A stretch of 64,000 bases of DNA from positions 62,001 to 126,000 of the forward strand of contig JBASRE010000014.1 of NCBI GenBank assembly GCA_049273695.1. Reading direction: 5' to 3'. The position numbers and the translations under genes were made by a program. The number at the start of each line of letters is the position of its first letter. Position 1 is the first letter of the stretch. The notes beneath the pieces were generated by a model that did no database searches, was not told the origin of the DNA, and worked only from the letters and a program-made list of their open reading frames with translations. This DNA comes from UBA11740 sp049273695 (GTDB lineage Bacteria > Acidobacteriota > Blastocatellia > Pyrinomonadales > Pyrinomonadaceae). Of the stretch, positions 54,145 to 63,028 are shown piece after piece.

Positions 54145-54921
54145 TCACATTTGTTCTGTTTCGTCATCAGTAAGAGATGCTTCTGAGGAGCTAATAAGGA
54201 AAGGCTCACCCCTTTGTACCGCAGACGGAGTGGGAAACAGTCTGGTACTTTTGTAACTGTTATTCCCGTCATCTGACTCGATCACGTCGTGCTCGCTGTC
54301 CACATTAAGCTCGACCTCATACTGGAATGAGGGATTTGCATCTATGTAACGCAAATCAACGCTCATATATTCCGTGATGTAACTGTTATGCGCTCCCGGT
54401 ATCTCGCCAACTCCTCCGGCAGCTCCGGCGCCTATCCCGGAAGCTCTGGCTAGAACCAGGTTTGACTCGAATCCCGGCTGAGAGGGGCCTGCGGCACTGC
54501 CGTAGATAATAAAGCCCGGAGGCACCTCGAAGACTTGTACGTGTGATCTTTGTGAAGAGCCAAATGTAGCTTTTTCTGTTACGGATAAGACAATCTTGAA
54601 GGGGCCGACGGCATTTCCGATGCCGATGTTTTTGACAATGCCTCTTGCAAATAGTTTTTTCATTGAATGGTTCGCAACGGTCTCGATCCCATCGGCCAGC
54701 AGGTCTGGACGCAGGTGAGGAGGATTCTTTTCCTCTTCACAGGCACGAAGCCGCTGTCGCCTGAGTCCGAGTTCTATGAGTAATCTTTTTATTTCCCTCC
54801 GATAGTAACCTGCCAGGTTAGCAGGAGCGTCGGCTTGTTCTTGTTGAAGGTCTCCGAGTTCTTGTTCAAGAAACTCTATTTCATCGGCTATGTGCGTGCA
54901 TTGGAACGGAATCCTTGGCAT
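54145..54921 (-). CDS. coiled-coil protein with CARDB-like domain
   Basis: A 258-residue protein of unknown function. Residues 10-70 form a charged coiled coil (ADEIEFLEQELGDLQQEQ). From about 75 to 235 there is a CARDB-like immunoglobulin fold: PDLLADGIETVANHSMKKLFARGIVKNIG starts it and EVELNVDSEHDVIESDDGNNSYKS ends it; the latter is the typical CARDB closing motif. No signal peptide, which is unusual for an adhesin-type domain. A GGAGG site is 5 nt before the ATG at 54921. Codon use looks less biased than in neighbours, suggesting transfer. Confidence 0.72.
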   Translation of the reverse strand: MPRIPFQCTHIADEIEFLEQELGDLQQEQADAPANLAGYYRREIKRLLIELGLRRQRLRACEEEKNPPHLRPDLLADGIETVANHSMKKLFARGIVKNIGIGNAVGPFKIVLSVTEKATFGSSQRSHVQVFEVPPGFIIYGSAAGPSQPGFESNLVLARASGIGAGAAGGVGEIPGAHNSYITEYMSVDLRYIDANPSFQYEVELNVDSEHDVIESDDGNNSYKSTRLFPTPSAVQRGEPFLISSSEASLTDDETEQM

Positions 54922-55373
54922 CACTACCTCCTATGTTGAAGCTGAGGGTAAAAGCTTACGCTTTCCGAATGGCGAGTCATCTGCCATAAGGACACGTTAA
55001 GGTCAATTGTCAGCACAGTAAGGGCCTGATTCAGCGGATTACTTTTCCGATTTTAGTCATGATTATTCTCTCTCGTTGTTTCCGCCGTTCGACTGTTCAC
55101 CTACTAACGCGTAATCCGCTCCGGAACTCCCACAAGATATTTTTCTGAATGCTGGAAATTACCGCCAACGGATCAGGGAGTTGTTTTGTCCCCCATCAGA
55201 TTTCTGATCGACGTCAGACCAGGTTCTCTGGTGACAGAGGCTGATTGATTCGGATTCTTCATACCCAAACGCCCATTTGAAAACCGAAACGGCAAAGCCG
55301 GTGAAGGACTTTGCCGATTCTGTTCCGCTTTTATTCATTCCAGAAGGCGGTTACGCGAGTGCTCTAAGCCGCC
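54922..55373. other. 452-nt gene-free A+T-richer spacer
   Basis: No coding region is supported. A segment at 55104-55170 resembles one at 56018-56085 in front of the ECF sigma factor: CTAACGCG(T/C)AA followed within 20 nt by ACTCCCACAA. A shorter match, CTCTAACGCGCAAG, occurs at 60430. The role of this motif is unknown. Confidence 0.5.
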
Positions 55374-55793
55374 CTAAGGCTTCCATGCTCCCGAAACTCT
55401 GTTTGTGGGTGCCGGGGACGGGAGGGCCGACGGAATAGGAGGGTTGGCAGCGTACGCCAGTGCGATCCGAGCGAAGACTTCGTCTGTTTGCTCCGCGCCA
55501 GTTGATACGGTACCTTGATCTTCGTTCATCGCGGATTTTAGTACGTTCCTGATTCGCGTACGTTGAACACTGGGGGTCGCATTACTCACCGCAAACGCGT
55601 CTGCCGGGAAAGTTGCGATCGTTCTGTCGTTGAGAACGAGGGGATCGTCCCCAATCAACTGAATGTTCTCGGAAAACACCGTTCCCGCAAGTTTCTCGAC
55701 TGCATTCGGGGTCAGCGTGTACTTGACCGTCACCCTCACTGTTGTGTTATTGACGCCCTCGACTAAGAGCGAATCGTTTGAAATGGTAGCCAT
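55374..55793 (-). CDS. small protein of unknown function
   Basis: A 139-residue protein, not recognised. It is strand-rich (VRVTVKYTLTPNAVEKL, SENIQLIGDDPLVLNDRTIATF), acidic, and ends in a Pro/Ala-rich tail (IPSALPSPAPTNRVSG). No signal peptide or membrane segment. A strong AAGGAG site lies 8 nt before the ATG. It sits alone between two long spacers in the accessory stretch. Confidence 0.65.
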   Translation of the reverse strand: MATISNDSLLVEGVNNTTVRVTVKYTLTPNAVEKLAGTVFSENIQLIGDDPLVLNDRTIATFPADAFAVSNATPSVQRTRIRNVLKSAMNEDQGTVSTGAEQTDEVFARIALAYAANPPIPSALPSPAPTNRVSGAWKP

Positions 55794-56155
55794 ATTTGAG
55801 TCTCCTTGTATGCGAAAAGTTTACTGGTAGTGGTTGCGACAGAATCTCTTACCAGCCAGAAAAGACTGTCGTGGTGAAATGCCGTTTACTGGTCAAAAGA
55901 AAGACCAGAACACCTCCGATCACATAACCGCGGCGGAACTCGAATATTCTCTAATTCAAGATTTGCGCCGTCCCGCCTCCAACTACTTCGAAAGCGGTTT
56001 TCGTTTATGGTCACTCTCTAACGCGCAAAGCGGCCTCGGACTCCCACAAATAGTTCCCCAGTGTTAGAATTGGGCATCCAACGCGTGCAAGGATCGCTAA
56101 CCTCGCTTGAATTCCTGATCGCAGCACGGTTTGTCGGAAAGAAAGAGATAATCGA
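55794..56155. other. 362-nt divergent spacer upstream of the ECF sigma factor
   Basis: No gene is supported. It contains the second copy of the CTAACGCG...ACTCCCACAA motif (56018-56050) about 100 nt before the sigma factor start, and the promoter of the small gene on the minus strand. Confidence 0.5.
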
Positions 56156-56728
56156 ATGGCGACCCGCTCGTCGCAAGGCATCACCCAACTCCTTGAAAGG
56201 TGGAGCCAGGGTGATGAGGAAGCACTCGATCAGTTGATGCCGCTGGTCTATGACGAACTGCATCGACTGGCAGGAGCCTATCTTCGTCGCGAGCGCCGCG
56301 AGCACACGCTGCAACCTACGGCCCTGGTCAACGAGGCATACCTGAAGCTCGTCCGCCAACGGAACATTCAGTGGCAAAACCGGGCCCAGTTCTTCGGTGT
56401 AGCGGCCCAACTGATGAGGCGCATCCTGGTCGATCACGCGCGCGCTAACCATGCTGACAAGCGCGGGGGCGATCGAGTCAATGTCTCTTTGAAAAATATC
56501 GGCGCCTTTGGCACACAGCCCACCGCAGACGTTTTAGCGCTTCACGATGTTCTGAATCGACTGGCGGAGATCGATCCAGATCAGAGCCGGATCGTCGAGT
56601 TGCGTTTCTTTGGTGGTCTGACGATCGAGGAAGCGGCGGAGGTGATGCGGGTCTCGCACTCAACCGTGGAACGCGAATGGAAAGTCGCCAAGGCATGGCT
56701 CAAGCGCGAACTCACCAAGAGTGAATGA
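56156..56728 (+). CDS. ECF-type RNA polymerase sigma factor (TIGR02999-like)
   Basis: A 190-residue sigma factor with region 2 (residues 20-95, LVYDELHRLAGAYLRRERREHTLQPTALVNEAYLKL) and region 4 (125-185, ...IVELRFFGGLTIEEAAEVMRVSHSTVEREWKVAKAWLKREL). The LQPTALVNEAYLKL segment is the hallmark of the large acidobacterial/planctomycetal ECF family. No anti-sigma gene is next to it; instead a Ser/Thr kinase starts 78 nt downstream, and kinase control of the sigma factor is the known arrangement for this group. Confidence 0.93.
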   Translation: MATRSSQGITQLLERWSQGDEEALDQLMPLVYDELHRLAGAYLRRERREHTLQPTALVNEAYLKLVRQRNIQWQNRAQFFGVAAQLMRRILVDHARANHADKRGGDRVNVSLKNIGAFGTQPTADVLALHDVLNRLAEIDPDQSRIVELRFFGGLTIEEAAEVMRVSHSTVEREWKVAKAWLKRELTKSE

Positions 56729-56806
56729 GGGACGTTCTCCTCAAACTGCGCGTTACATATATGGGCCTTTTGCCCCCAACCGGGCCAATCACTCGTTCAA
56801 ATAGTC

Positions 56807-59800
56807 ATGAGCACTTGGGCGCACTGGCAGCGAATCAAAGCGATCTTTCACTCTGCCCAGGAGTGTGCGCCGGCGGATCGCGCGAGCTTTCTCGACAGTG
56901 CCTGCGGTGGCGACGATTCGATGCGGCAGGAAGTTGAATCCTTATTGGCGGCCGACGAGACCAATGAAGACTTTCTTCGCACGCCGGCATACGAACTGAT
57001 GGCGGGCATCCTGACCGATGAGAAAACTGAGTTTGTAGCCGGTCAAGAAGTCGGTTCCTACACGATTCTGTCGTCGCTGGGCGCAGGCGGGATGGGTCAA
57101 GTGTATCTCGCGCAGGACGCGCGATTGCCGCGCAAGGTAGCGCTTAAACTACTTTCTGCGGAAGTCGCGAGAGATGAGCGGCGGGTGCAGCGCTTTGAAC
57201 AAGAAGCACAGGCCGCCTCGCGTCTCAATCATCCCAACGTTTGCATGATCCTCGAGATTGGCACCGCGCCAGACGGGCGCCGCTTCATCGCGATGGAACA
57301 CATTGACGGTCTCACGCTGCGAGACCTCATGGAACAAAGACCCCTGGCGCCGGCCGAGGCATTGGATCTGGCTATTCAAGTCGCGGCCGCTCTGGCAGCC
57401 GCACACGCCGCGGGTATTGTCCATCGCGATATCAAACCCGAAAACCTAATGCTGCGCCCGGACGGCTACATAAAAGTCCTCGACTTCGGCATCGCCAAAC
57501 TCAGTGAGAGTCTGCCTCGGCTTGAAGACCATCGTAAGACTTCGAATAACAGGGTGAACACTGAGCCCGGGATGTTGATGGGCACGGTGAGATATATGTC
57601 ACCGGAACAATTGCGCGAGAAGCCGGTAGATCAACGAACCGACATCTGGAGTCTGGGAGCAGTGCTCCACGAGATGGTGACTGGAACGACGCCGTTCGCG
57701 GCGCCGACTCCCAACGATACCATCGCCCTGATCCTGGGAAAGCAGCCAGCCGAGCTTAACTTCGTCAACGAATTGCCTGAGGAGTTGCAACAAGTTATCA
57801 AGAAGGCGCTGACGAAAGACCGCGATGAACGATATCAAACCGTCAAAGAACTCGCTTCTGATTTGCAGAAAGTGCGGCGGGAATTTCATAGCCGGAGCGA
57901 GCTCGACGGGTCGCCGGAAATGGTGACGCCACAGACCTTGAATTTGGAGGCTAGCGACAGCAGTGAACGGCCAAAGCGGAATGATTCGCACAGGCAAACG
58001 ATATTCTTTCGCCTCAAGTCACGAGCGATATCGACGGCCGATTTTTTCCTTAGTGAGATCAAGGAACACAAAACCACCGCGGTCTTCACAGGGATCACTG
58101 CTATCTGTGCCGTACTTCTCATCGTTCCCACTTTGGCCCGCCTGTCGAATTGGCTTATTCGTTCCAGCGAGAGTCGTCAACCCCCGCTGGCGCAAGTGGC
58201 CAAGATGTTGCCGATGGGCCGGATCACGAACTCGGGCACTTCCGTCTGCGCCGCTATTTCGCCGGATGGCAAATCTGTCGCTCACGTCGAGACGAAGAAT
58301 GGGATGCAGCAACTCGTTGTCACCGGATTCACCACCAGTGGCGCTTCAGTTGTTGTCCCCCCGGCCCCTGTCGAATACCGCGGCGTCACGTTTTCACAGG
58401 ATGGCAACTACCTCTATTTCACCCAGCTTGAGAAAAGCGAGGTTGGCATCCTGTATCAGGTGGCCCTGACCGGCGGCTCTCCAAGAAGGATCAAGGACCG
58501 GGTGAACAGTCCGATCACGTTTTCTCCCAGCGGCGACAGCTTTGCGTTTGTTCGGCACGATGTTGCTGGCGGAGAGTACTCTTTGATCGTCGCCGGGACA
58601 GATGGCACGGCGGAGCGCGTGATAGCAAAGCGTCGGAATGGAGATAGGCTTTCAGTTGATGGGCCCGCGTGGTCCCCTGATGGCAAAACCATCGTTTGCG
58701 GAGCCGGCTGGTTCGACAAGGGCTTTCACATGAACCTGATCGAGTTTAGTCTCGAGGATAGCCGAGAATGGAAGATCGGTGACCAAACCTGGTTCGGGGT
58801 TTCTCAAGTGGCATGGCTCGAGGATCGGAGCGGATTGATAATCGGCGCCCGAGAGAACCCAATGGGCGCTAGTCAGTTGTGGAGGATCGCTTACCCTCAA
58901 GGACATGCGGCGCAAATAACAACTGACCCCGCAGACTATCGGGGGGTGAGCTTGTCGCGCGATACAAATATGATTGTCTCGGTACAGAGCCAACGACGCT
59001 CAAAGATATGGACAGCGCCGAATGGGGATGCTCAACGAGCCAAAGAAACAACCTCAGTAAATGGCCTGACTTTTGGGATTGACTGGACCGCCAACGGTAA
59101 GATTGTGTTTTCATCAATGGCCGGAAACCATCTCAACATCTCGGTGGTCGATTCCGATGGGTCAAATCAAAAGCTATTAACCGCCAACGCGGGGGATAAC
59201 TACTCTCCCGCGACGTCCCCCGATGGTCGTTTCATTGTTTTTTCATCCAACCGTACGGGCAGTTTCAATATCTGGCGGATGAATGCCGAGGACGGCAGCG
59301 ATCAGAAGCAGTTGACTTTCAGCGACGCTAATTTTTATCCATCATTTTCGGCGGATAGTCAGTGGGTCTTTTATGACAATTCGAGCACCTCCAGATCCAC
59401 CCTGTGGAAAATACCTGTCGACGGCGGCGATCCGGTGCAATTGACGGATAGATACGCGCGAATGCCGGTTGTCTCACCTGATAATCAATTGGTAGCTTGC
59501 CGGTACAAGGAGAATGATGCGCCTTTAGGCATCGCCATCATCTCTGTTAACGGAGGTCCGCCGCTCAAGTCTTTGCCGGAAATCCCAATCAAGCTCTTTC
59601 AACGAGTCAAGTGGACTTCAGACGGTCAAGCGCTGACATACATCGATATCGCCGATGGCGTTGCTAATATCTGGAGCTACAATGTCGATGACGGATCCAG
59701 GCGCCAGCTCACCAATTTCCGGGATGACCAGATCTTTGCTTATGCATGGTCCCCTGACAACAAGCAACTGGCTTGCGAGCGCGGGGCCGAGGTGAATGAT

Positions 59801-59827
59801 GTGATAACTATTGGTAACCAGAGATAA
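56807..59827 (+). CDS. transmembrane Ser/Thr protein kinase with TolB-like propeller
   Basis: A 1006-residue kinase. A helical N-terminus (residues 1-75) is followed by a PknB-type kinase domain with GAGGMGQVY, VALKLL, HRDIKPENLM near 205 and DFGIAKL; all catalytic residues are there. A transmembrane segment lies at about 423-447 (AVFTGITAICAVLLIVPTLA). The exported C-terminal part, about 470-1000, has repeated WD40-like/PD40 units (DGKSVAHVE, SPDGKTIVCG, SPDGRFIVFSSNRTGSFNIW, SPDNKQLACERG). The propeller may sense an envelope signal that the kinase passes to the sigma factor upstream (inference). Confidence 0.93.
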   Translation: MSTWAHWQRIKAIFHSAQECAPADRASFLDSACGGDDSMRQEVESLLAADETNEDFLRTPAYELMAGILTDEKTEFVAGQEVGSYTILSSLGAGGMGQVYLAQDARLPRKVALKLLSAEVARDERRVQRFEQEAQAASRLNHPNVCMILEIGTAPDGRRFIAMEHIDGLTLRDLMEQRPLAPAEALDLAIQVAAALAAAHAAGIVHRDIKPENLMLRPDGYIKVLDFGIAKLSESLPRLEDHRKTSNNRVNTEPGMLMGTVRYMSPEQLREKPVDQRTDIWSLGAVLHEMVTGTTPFAAPTPNDTIALILGKQPAELNFVNELPEELQQVIKKALTKDRDERYQTVKELASDLQKVRREFHSRSELDGSPEMVTPQTLNLEASDSSERPKRNDSHRQTIFFRLKSRAISTADFFLSEIKEHKTTAVFTGITAICAVLLIVPTLARLSNWLIRSSESRQPPLAQVAKMLPMGRITNSGTSVCAAISPDGKSVAHVETKNGMQQLVVTGFTTSGASVVVPPAPVEYRGVTFSQDGNYLYFTQLEKSEVGILYQVALTGGSPRRIKDRVNSPITFSPSGDSFAFVRHDVAGGEYSLIVAGTDGTAERVIAKRRNGDRLSVDGPAWSPDGKTIVCGAGWFDKGFHMNLIEFSLEDSREWKIGDQTWFGVSQVAWLEDRSGLIIGARENPMGASQLWRIAYPQGHAAQITTDPADYRGVSLSRDTNMIVSVQSQRRSKIWTAPNGDAQRAKETTSVNGLTFGIDWTANGKIVFSSMAGNHLNISVVDSDGSNQKLLTANAGDNYSPATSPDGRFIVFSSNRTGSFNIWRMNAEDGSDQKQLTFSDANFYPSFSADSQWVFYDNSSTSRSTLWKIPVDGGDPVQLTDRYARMPVVSPDNQLVACRYKENDAPLGIAIISVNGGPPLKSLPEIPIKLFQRVKWTSDGQALTYIDIADGVANIWSYNVDDGSRRQLTNFRDDQIFAYAWSPDNKQLACERGAEVNDVITIGNQR

Positions 59828-59942
59828 AGAGTGGTCACCAAAAGTAAGAAGTGCAGATGCTTCGGAAGAAGAGGGTTACACTTCCCATCGAAGAGTCGAC
59901 GCCGATCTGCACCAATCCTGCCACTACAGCAGACAACTGCCC

Positions 59943-60188
59943 TTAGCTGGCGCCCGGACCAGCTGTTCGGTCGACTGGGTCACAACCAGGCGGATCGGGT
60001 ATGGCGACAGTGGCGCTGATTTGATCGGCCTCGTTGAGAAAGCGCTCAACGTTGTCAACATGCACAGCATTCGGGCCGGATGCCCTCAGAGCTGCGACTA
60101 CTTCTTTGAGAGCGGCTACCAGTCTCCAATCTACCTGACAAAGCCGGCCGTTAATTTGTTTTTGGTTTTTCCATGCAGTTTCGCTCAT
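59943..60188 (-). CDS. small protein of unknown function
   Basis: An 81-residue protein. A perfect AAAGGAG site 7 nt before the ATG is the main evidence for translation. The sequence (MSETAWKNQKQINGRLCQVDW, then VVAALRASGPNAVHVDNVERFLNEADQIS) is helical and soluble. Not recognised. It lies in the accessory stretch, convergent with the kinase gene. Confidence 0.5.
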   Translation of the reverse strand: MSETAWKNQKQINGRLCQVDWRLVAALKEVVAALRASGPNAVHVDNVERFLNEADQISATVAIPDPPGCDPVDRTAGPGAS

Positions 60189-60707
60189 CGTCTTCTCCTT
60201 TGTCCGAAAGGGGGCAAAGCTCATCGAAGTAACCAACGCTTCGGCGAGCGGTTGGAATTCAACACCAAATTGTTATTGGCAAATGCGAGGTTCTGAAAAA
60301 ACTACGGCTTTATGGGCGCGACTTGTATAGCAACACCAAAAGACTGTCAATTGTGTCCTTACGCCAATCTCCTCGGGCCAAGCGCATTCGCTTGTCCGGC
60401 GAATTCGCCGCGTTGTATTTTGCTTCTATCTCTAACGCGCAAGCCACCGGCAAATCCCCTCATTATTTTCACGCTGCCCGAAGCGACAGAGACGCGAAGC
60501 AGACTCGGAAGCGCTACTCGATAGGGGCATGCGCCACAAACGCAAGATTCCATTTCCAAACTTGAGTGTAGGCAGAGTAACCCAAATATCCAGGGTGGGA
60601 ACCAATAAGTTGCCAAGGCGGCAAGTTCAAATAACATTAAGGACGAAAACTGAAACACTCGTTGAATCTGACTGAATGTGTCGCGCGTTTTTGCAGGCGA
60701 GAAGGTT
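60189..60707. other. 519-nt gene-free region
   Basis: Short open frames occur on both strands but none has a ribosome site, a recognisable domain or consistent codon bias. It contains the CTCTAACGCGCAAG motif at about 60430 that recalls the two motif copies near 55104 and 56018. Confidence 0.5.
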
Positions 60708-60781
60708 TGGCTGGGAGGCAGGGACTCGAACCCCGATAGCCAGATCCAGAGTCTGGAGTCCTACCATTGGACGACCTCCCA
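60708..60781 (-). tRNA. tRNA-Gln (anticodon CTG)
   Basis: A 74-nt tRNA with encoded CCA. Acceptor TGGGAGG/CCTCCCA with U1-A72 as in tRNA-Gln, discriminator G, anticodon stem CCAGA/TCTGG with loop CTCTGGA (anticodon CTG), T arm with GGTTCGAGTCC. It lies at the right border of the A+T-richer stretch. Confidence 0.93.
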
Positions 60782-61161
60782 GCAGCGAAATCGAATTTAC
60801 AAGCGCCACGCCGCCAAAGTCAAACCACATTTCTGACGGTGCGCACGCCGCCGGCGTGCTCTCTCCGGTGTCATCACTCCCACTTCAGCGTGTCACGGTA
60901 CGCCATTCGATTTGAAACCCGTATTGGTTCCGGTTCGACGGTTCGTGTGTTCGCCGCGACTTTGCGTTCTTTTGCACGCGTGACGCGTGCGTACCGACGC
61001 CGCCGCATAATTCCTTGCGAACGTGCGCGCTCGCGATATCACGGCAGAGCGAAAAATGTTCTTGCGCCGCAGGGCGACAATCAGCAGAATGATGGGGCGG
61101 CGCCCTCTCCGATTTGCCGGCTCTTCACGGTCGTCGACTCCAAAGAATCTACTCTGAGAAA
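60782..61161. other. 380-nt region without a supported gene
   Basis: It contains GGTGCGCACGCCGCCGGCGTGC at 60838-60859, a hairpin of the same kind as the CGCACGCC element within the MobB-like gene at 62868-62912. A promoter for the HisKA gene is likely but not identified. Confidence 0.45.
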
Positions 61162-61452
61162 ATGAGCCAAACAGACCCCGACACTGAATTGGATCGTTTG
61201 CGTACTGTCGTTCAGGATTACGAAAAGAAACTCTCCGAAGCTGCCGAGCTGGTCGCGCGCGTCAGGCATGAGATTAATAATCCACTGGCAGCCTTGTTGG
61301 GCCAGGCGCAGTTACTTTTGCGTGAAGACCTGAGCGAGAAGTCGCGGCGACGCGCGGAAACGATCGAGAGTCAGGCCAAAAGGATCGAACAAATAGTGGG
61401 AGAGCTCCGCGCGGTCCAGGCGCCGCCCCCCGCAGTCAATAATCAAGACTAG
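61162..61452 (+). CDS. stand-alone HisKA (histidine phosphotransfer) protein
   Basis: A 96-residue protein consisting of a coiled coil (residues 1-30) and a HisKA dimerisation/phosphoacceptor domain with the H-box LVARVRHEINNPLAALLGQA. No HATPase domain follows: the frame stops at 61452 after VQAPPPAVNNQD. It therefore cannot phosphorylate itself and may be phosphorylated in trans, or act as a dimerisation or decoy partner (inference). The gene is isolated and convergent with the pirin gene. Confidence 0.78.
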   Translation: MSQTDPDTELDRLRTVVQDYEKKLSEAAELVARVRHEINNPLAALLGQAQLLLREDLSEKSRRRAETIESQAKRIEQIVGELRAVQAPPPAVNNQD

Positions 61453-61467
61453 CCCGTTCGCTGCCGT

Positions 61468-62166
61468 CTAAGCGAGATCAAACAAAAGCACTTCTGCTTC
61501 GTCGTTAACCGCGAGTCGCAGTTGATGCTCGTGACTGACCGCGGCGCCGTCGCCTTGCTTTAACTCGTGCCCGTTCACGTTGAGGTTTCCGCGCGCGACT
61601 TGAATCCAGGCGTAACGTTGGTCAGACAGCGTGTGCTCAATCGATGAGCCGGGTGGGAAGATCGTCGCGTACAGACGCGCGTCTTGCTGAATCGTTACTG
61701 AGCCGTCGCGGCCATCTTCTGATGCCACCAAACGCAAGCCCCCGCGACGCTCTTCTTCCGAAAAGAATTTCTGTTCATAGCCGGGCGGCAGATTTCGCGC
61801 CCGCGGCATGATCCAAATTTGCAGCAGATGCACCGCCTCAGTCTCTGACGGATTGAATTCGCTGTGCGCAACGCCGGTGCCGGCGCTCATGCGCTGCACA
61901 TCGCCGGGACGAATGACTGAGCCATTGCCCATGCTGTCGCGATGCTCCAGCTCGCCCGAGAGAATGTACGTGATGATTTCCATGTCGCGGTGCGAGTGCG
62001 TCGGAAAACCTTTCGCCGAAGCGACCCGGTCTTCGTTGATGACGCGCAGGCTGCGAAAGTGCATGTGCGCCGGATCGTAATACTGGTCGAACGAGAAGGT
62101 GTGATAGGTGTCGAGCCAGCCCAGATCAAAGTGGCCGCGTTCTTCTGATTTGCGAATTTTAATCAT
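61468..62166 (-). CDS. pirin-family protein (YhhW-like)
   Basis: A 232-residue bicupin. The N-terminal cupin has metal ligands in FPTHSHRDMEIITYILSGELEHRDSMGN and VQRMSAGTGVAHSEFN; the C-terminal cupin is degenerate. YhhW-type pirins have quercetin 2,3-dioxygenase activity in vitro; physiological role is unclear. MIKIRKSEERGHFDLGWLDTYHTFSF is the expected N-terminus. Confidence 0.92.
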   Translation of the reverse strand: MIKIRKSEERGHFDLGWLDTYHTFSFDQYYDPAHMHFRSLRVINEDRVASAKGFPTHSHRDMEIITYILSGELEHRDSMGNGSVIRPGDVQRMSAGTGVAHSEFNPSETEAVHLLQIWIMPRARNLPPGYEQKFFSEEERRGGLRLVASEDGRDGSVTIQQDARLYATIFPPGSSIEHTLSDQRYAWIQVARGNLNVNGHELKQGDGAAVSHEHQLRLAVNDEAEVLLFDLA

Positions 62167-62183
62167 TTTGGAGCGCCTTCTTC

Positions 62184-62275
62184 GTCCGCGTCAGCGGACG
62201 TTTGACGGTAGCCCAGCGCTTCAGCGCTGGGTTTGCGGTCCTAAAAATACGTTAGCCCGCGAAGCGGGCGACAGA
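62184..62275. repeat. cluster of three G+C-rich hairpins
   Basis: GTCCGCGTCAGCGGAC, then AGCCCAGCGCTTCAGCGCTGGGTT, shown here as two arms around CTTCAG, then AGCCCGCGAAGCGGGC. It fills the gap between the MobB-like stop and the pirin start. Similar in build to the double-hairpin elements elsewhere in the window. Confidence 0.7.
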
Positions 62276-62282
62276 TCTCTGT

Positions 62283-63011
62283 TTAGATAACGCCGATTTC
62301 TGCCGCCATGGGTTCTGTTTTGATTGGATTGTGATGCAACGACAGAATCGCCTCAATCAACTTAGAAAGGTCGTCTCGCGTAAAGATCGGAAGCGCGCCC
62401 GTTTCCAATTCGATCGATAGCCCTCTCCGCCAATCCTCAAAACGTTTAAGGGCCGTGTCCCGATCTGAATCGTCGATTGTCGATAGATACATCGCGTCAG
62501 CCTTTGCCAGGATTCTCTTGGATGATGCCTTCAATTTGTTGTCGCCCGCACGCGCGCACATGATCGCGTAATCCGCCTGGACATAGTCGAGAAAGCTGTT
62601 GCCTTCGACGATCACGCCGGCGGATTGCACGCGCGATAACGCTTCGTTGATTCCGGCTTCGACCTGCTCTTCGCCGACGATGACCCAATGCACGTTCACC
62701 GCACCGGCGTCCCAAAAGCGTCCCGTATCTTTTCCTTTTTCGTAATTCGCTTCCCGTCCCGAACGAATCAGCGGCTCATCTTGCAACAGCTCGCTGACGC
62801 AACAGCCGTTTGGATCTTTGCCGCACGAACGGTAGTGGCCACGCGTGAGCTTGATCGCTTCCCAGCCGGTACGCACGCCGCTGGCGTGCTGCATGCCGGA
62901 GGCATGCGTACCTATCGACAGTCGTTCAAGCAATTCACACACGAGCGTCGTCTTGCCCGTGTTGGACGACAGGCCGCTGACCGCGACGATAATGGGATGG
63001 CGATCCTTCAT
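62283..63011 (-). CDS. MobB-like P-loop GTPase/ATPase with an embedded palindrome peptide
   Basis: A 242-residue P-loop protein. Walker A is VAVSGLSSNTGKTTLVCELLERL at residues 9-31. Residues 34-48 (GTHASGMQHASGVRT) are written by a 45-nt palindromic repeat directly before WEAIKLTRGHY. Two Cys-containing segments follow (YRSCGKDPNGCCVSE), then VEGNSFLDYVQADYAIM. The layout resembles MobB of molybdopterin guanine dinucleotide synthesis, and a molybdopterin oxidoreductase gene lies 660 nt upstream on the same strand, which agrees. The exact family is not certain. Confidence 0.7.
   Translation of the reverse strand: MKDRHPIIVAVSGLSSNTGKTTLVCELLERLSIGTHASGMQHASGVRTGWEAIKLTRGHYRSCGKDPNGCCVSELLQDEPLIRSGREANYEKGKDTGRFWDAGAVNVHWVIVGEEQVEAGINEALSRVQSAGVIVEGNSFLDYVQADYAIMCARAGDNKLKASSKRILAKADAMYLSTIDDSDRDTALKRFEDWRRGLSIELETGALPIFTRDDLSKLIEAILSLHHNPIKTEPMAAEIGVI
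62868..62912. repeat. GGTACGCA...TGCGTACC palindrome inside the MobB-like gene
   Basis: A 45-nt element, exactly 15 codons. Outer arms GGTACGCA and TGCGTACC; inner hairpins CGCCGCTGGCG and GCATGCCGGAGGCATGC. A partial relative is at 60838-60859. Frame stays open. Confidence 0.88.
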
Positions 63012-63028
63012 TTTTGGGTAACGAGTTT

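Noticed and set aside
60359..60658. Open frame on the minus strand near tRNA-Gln
   Set aside because: No ribosome site, no domain, and low-complexity translation; not supported.
54110..60707. Prophage or integrative element
   Set aside because: No integrase, recombinase, phage structural gene or direct-repeat att site was seen; only composition and a bordering tRNA.
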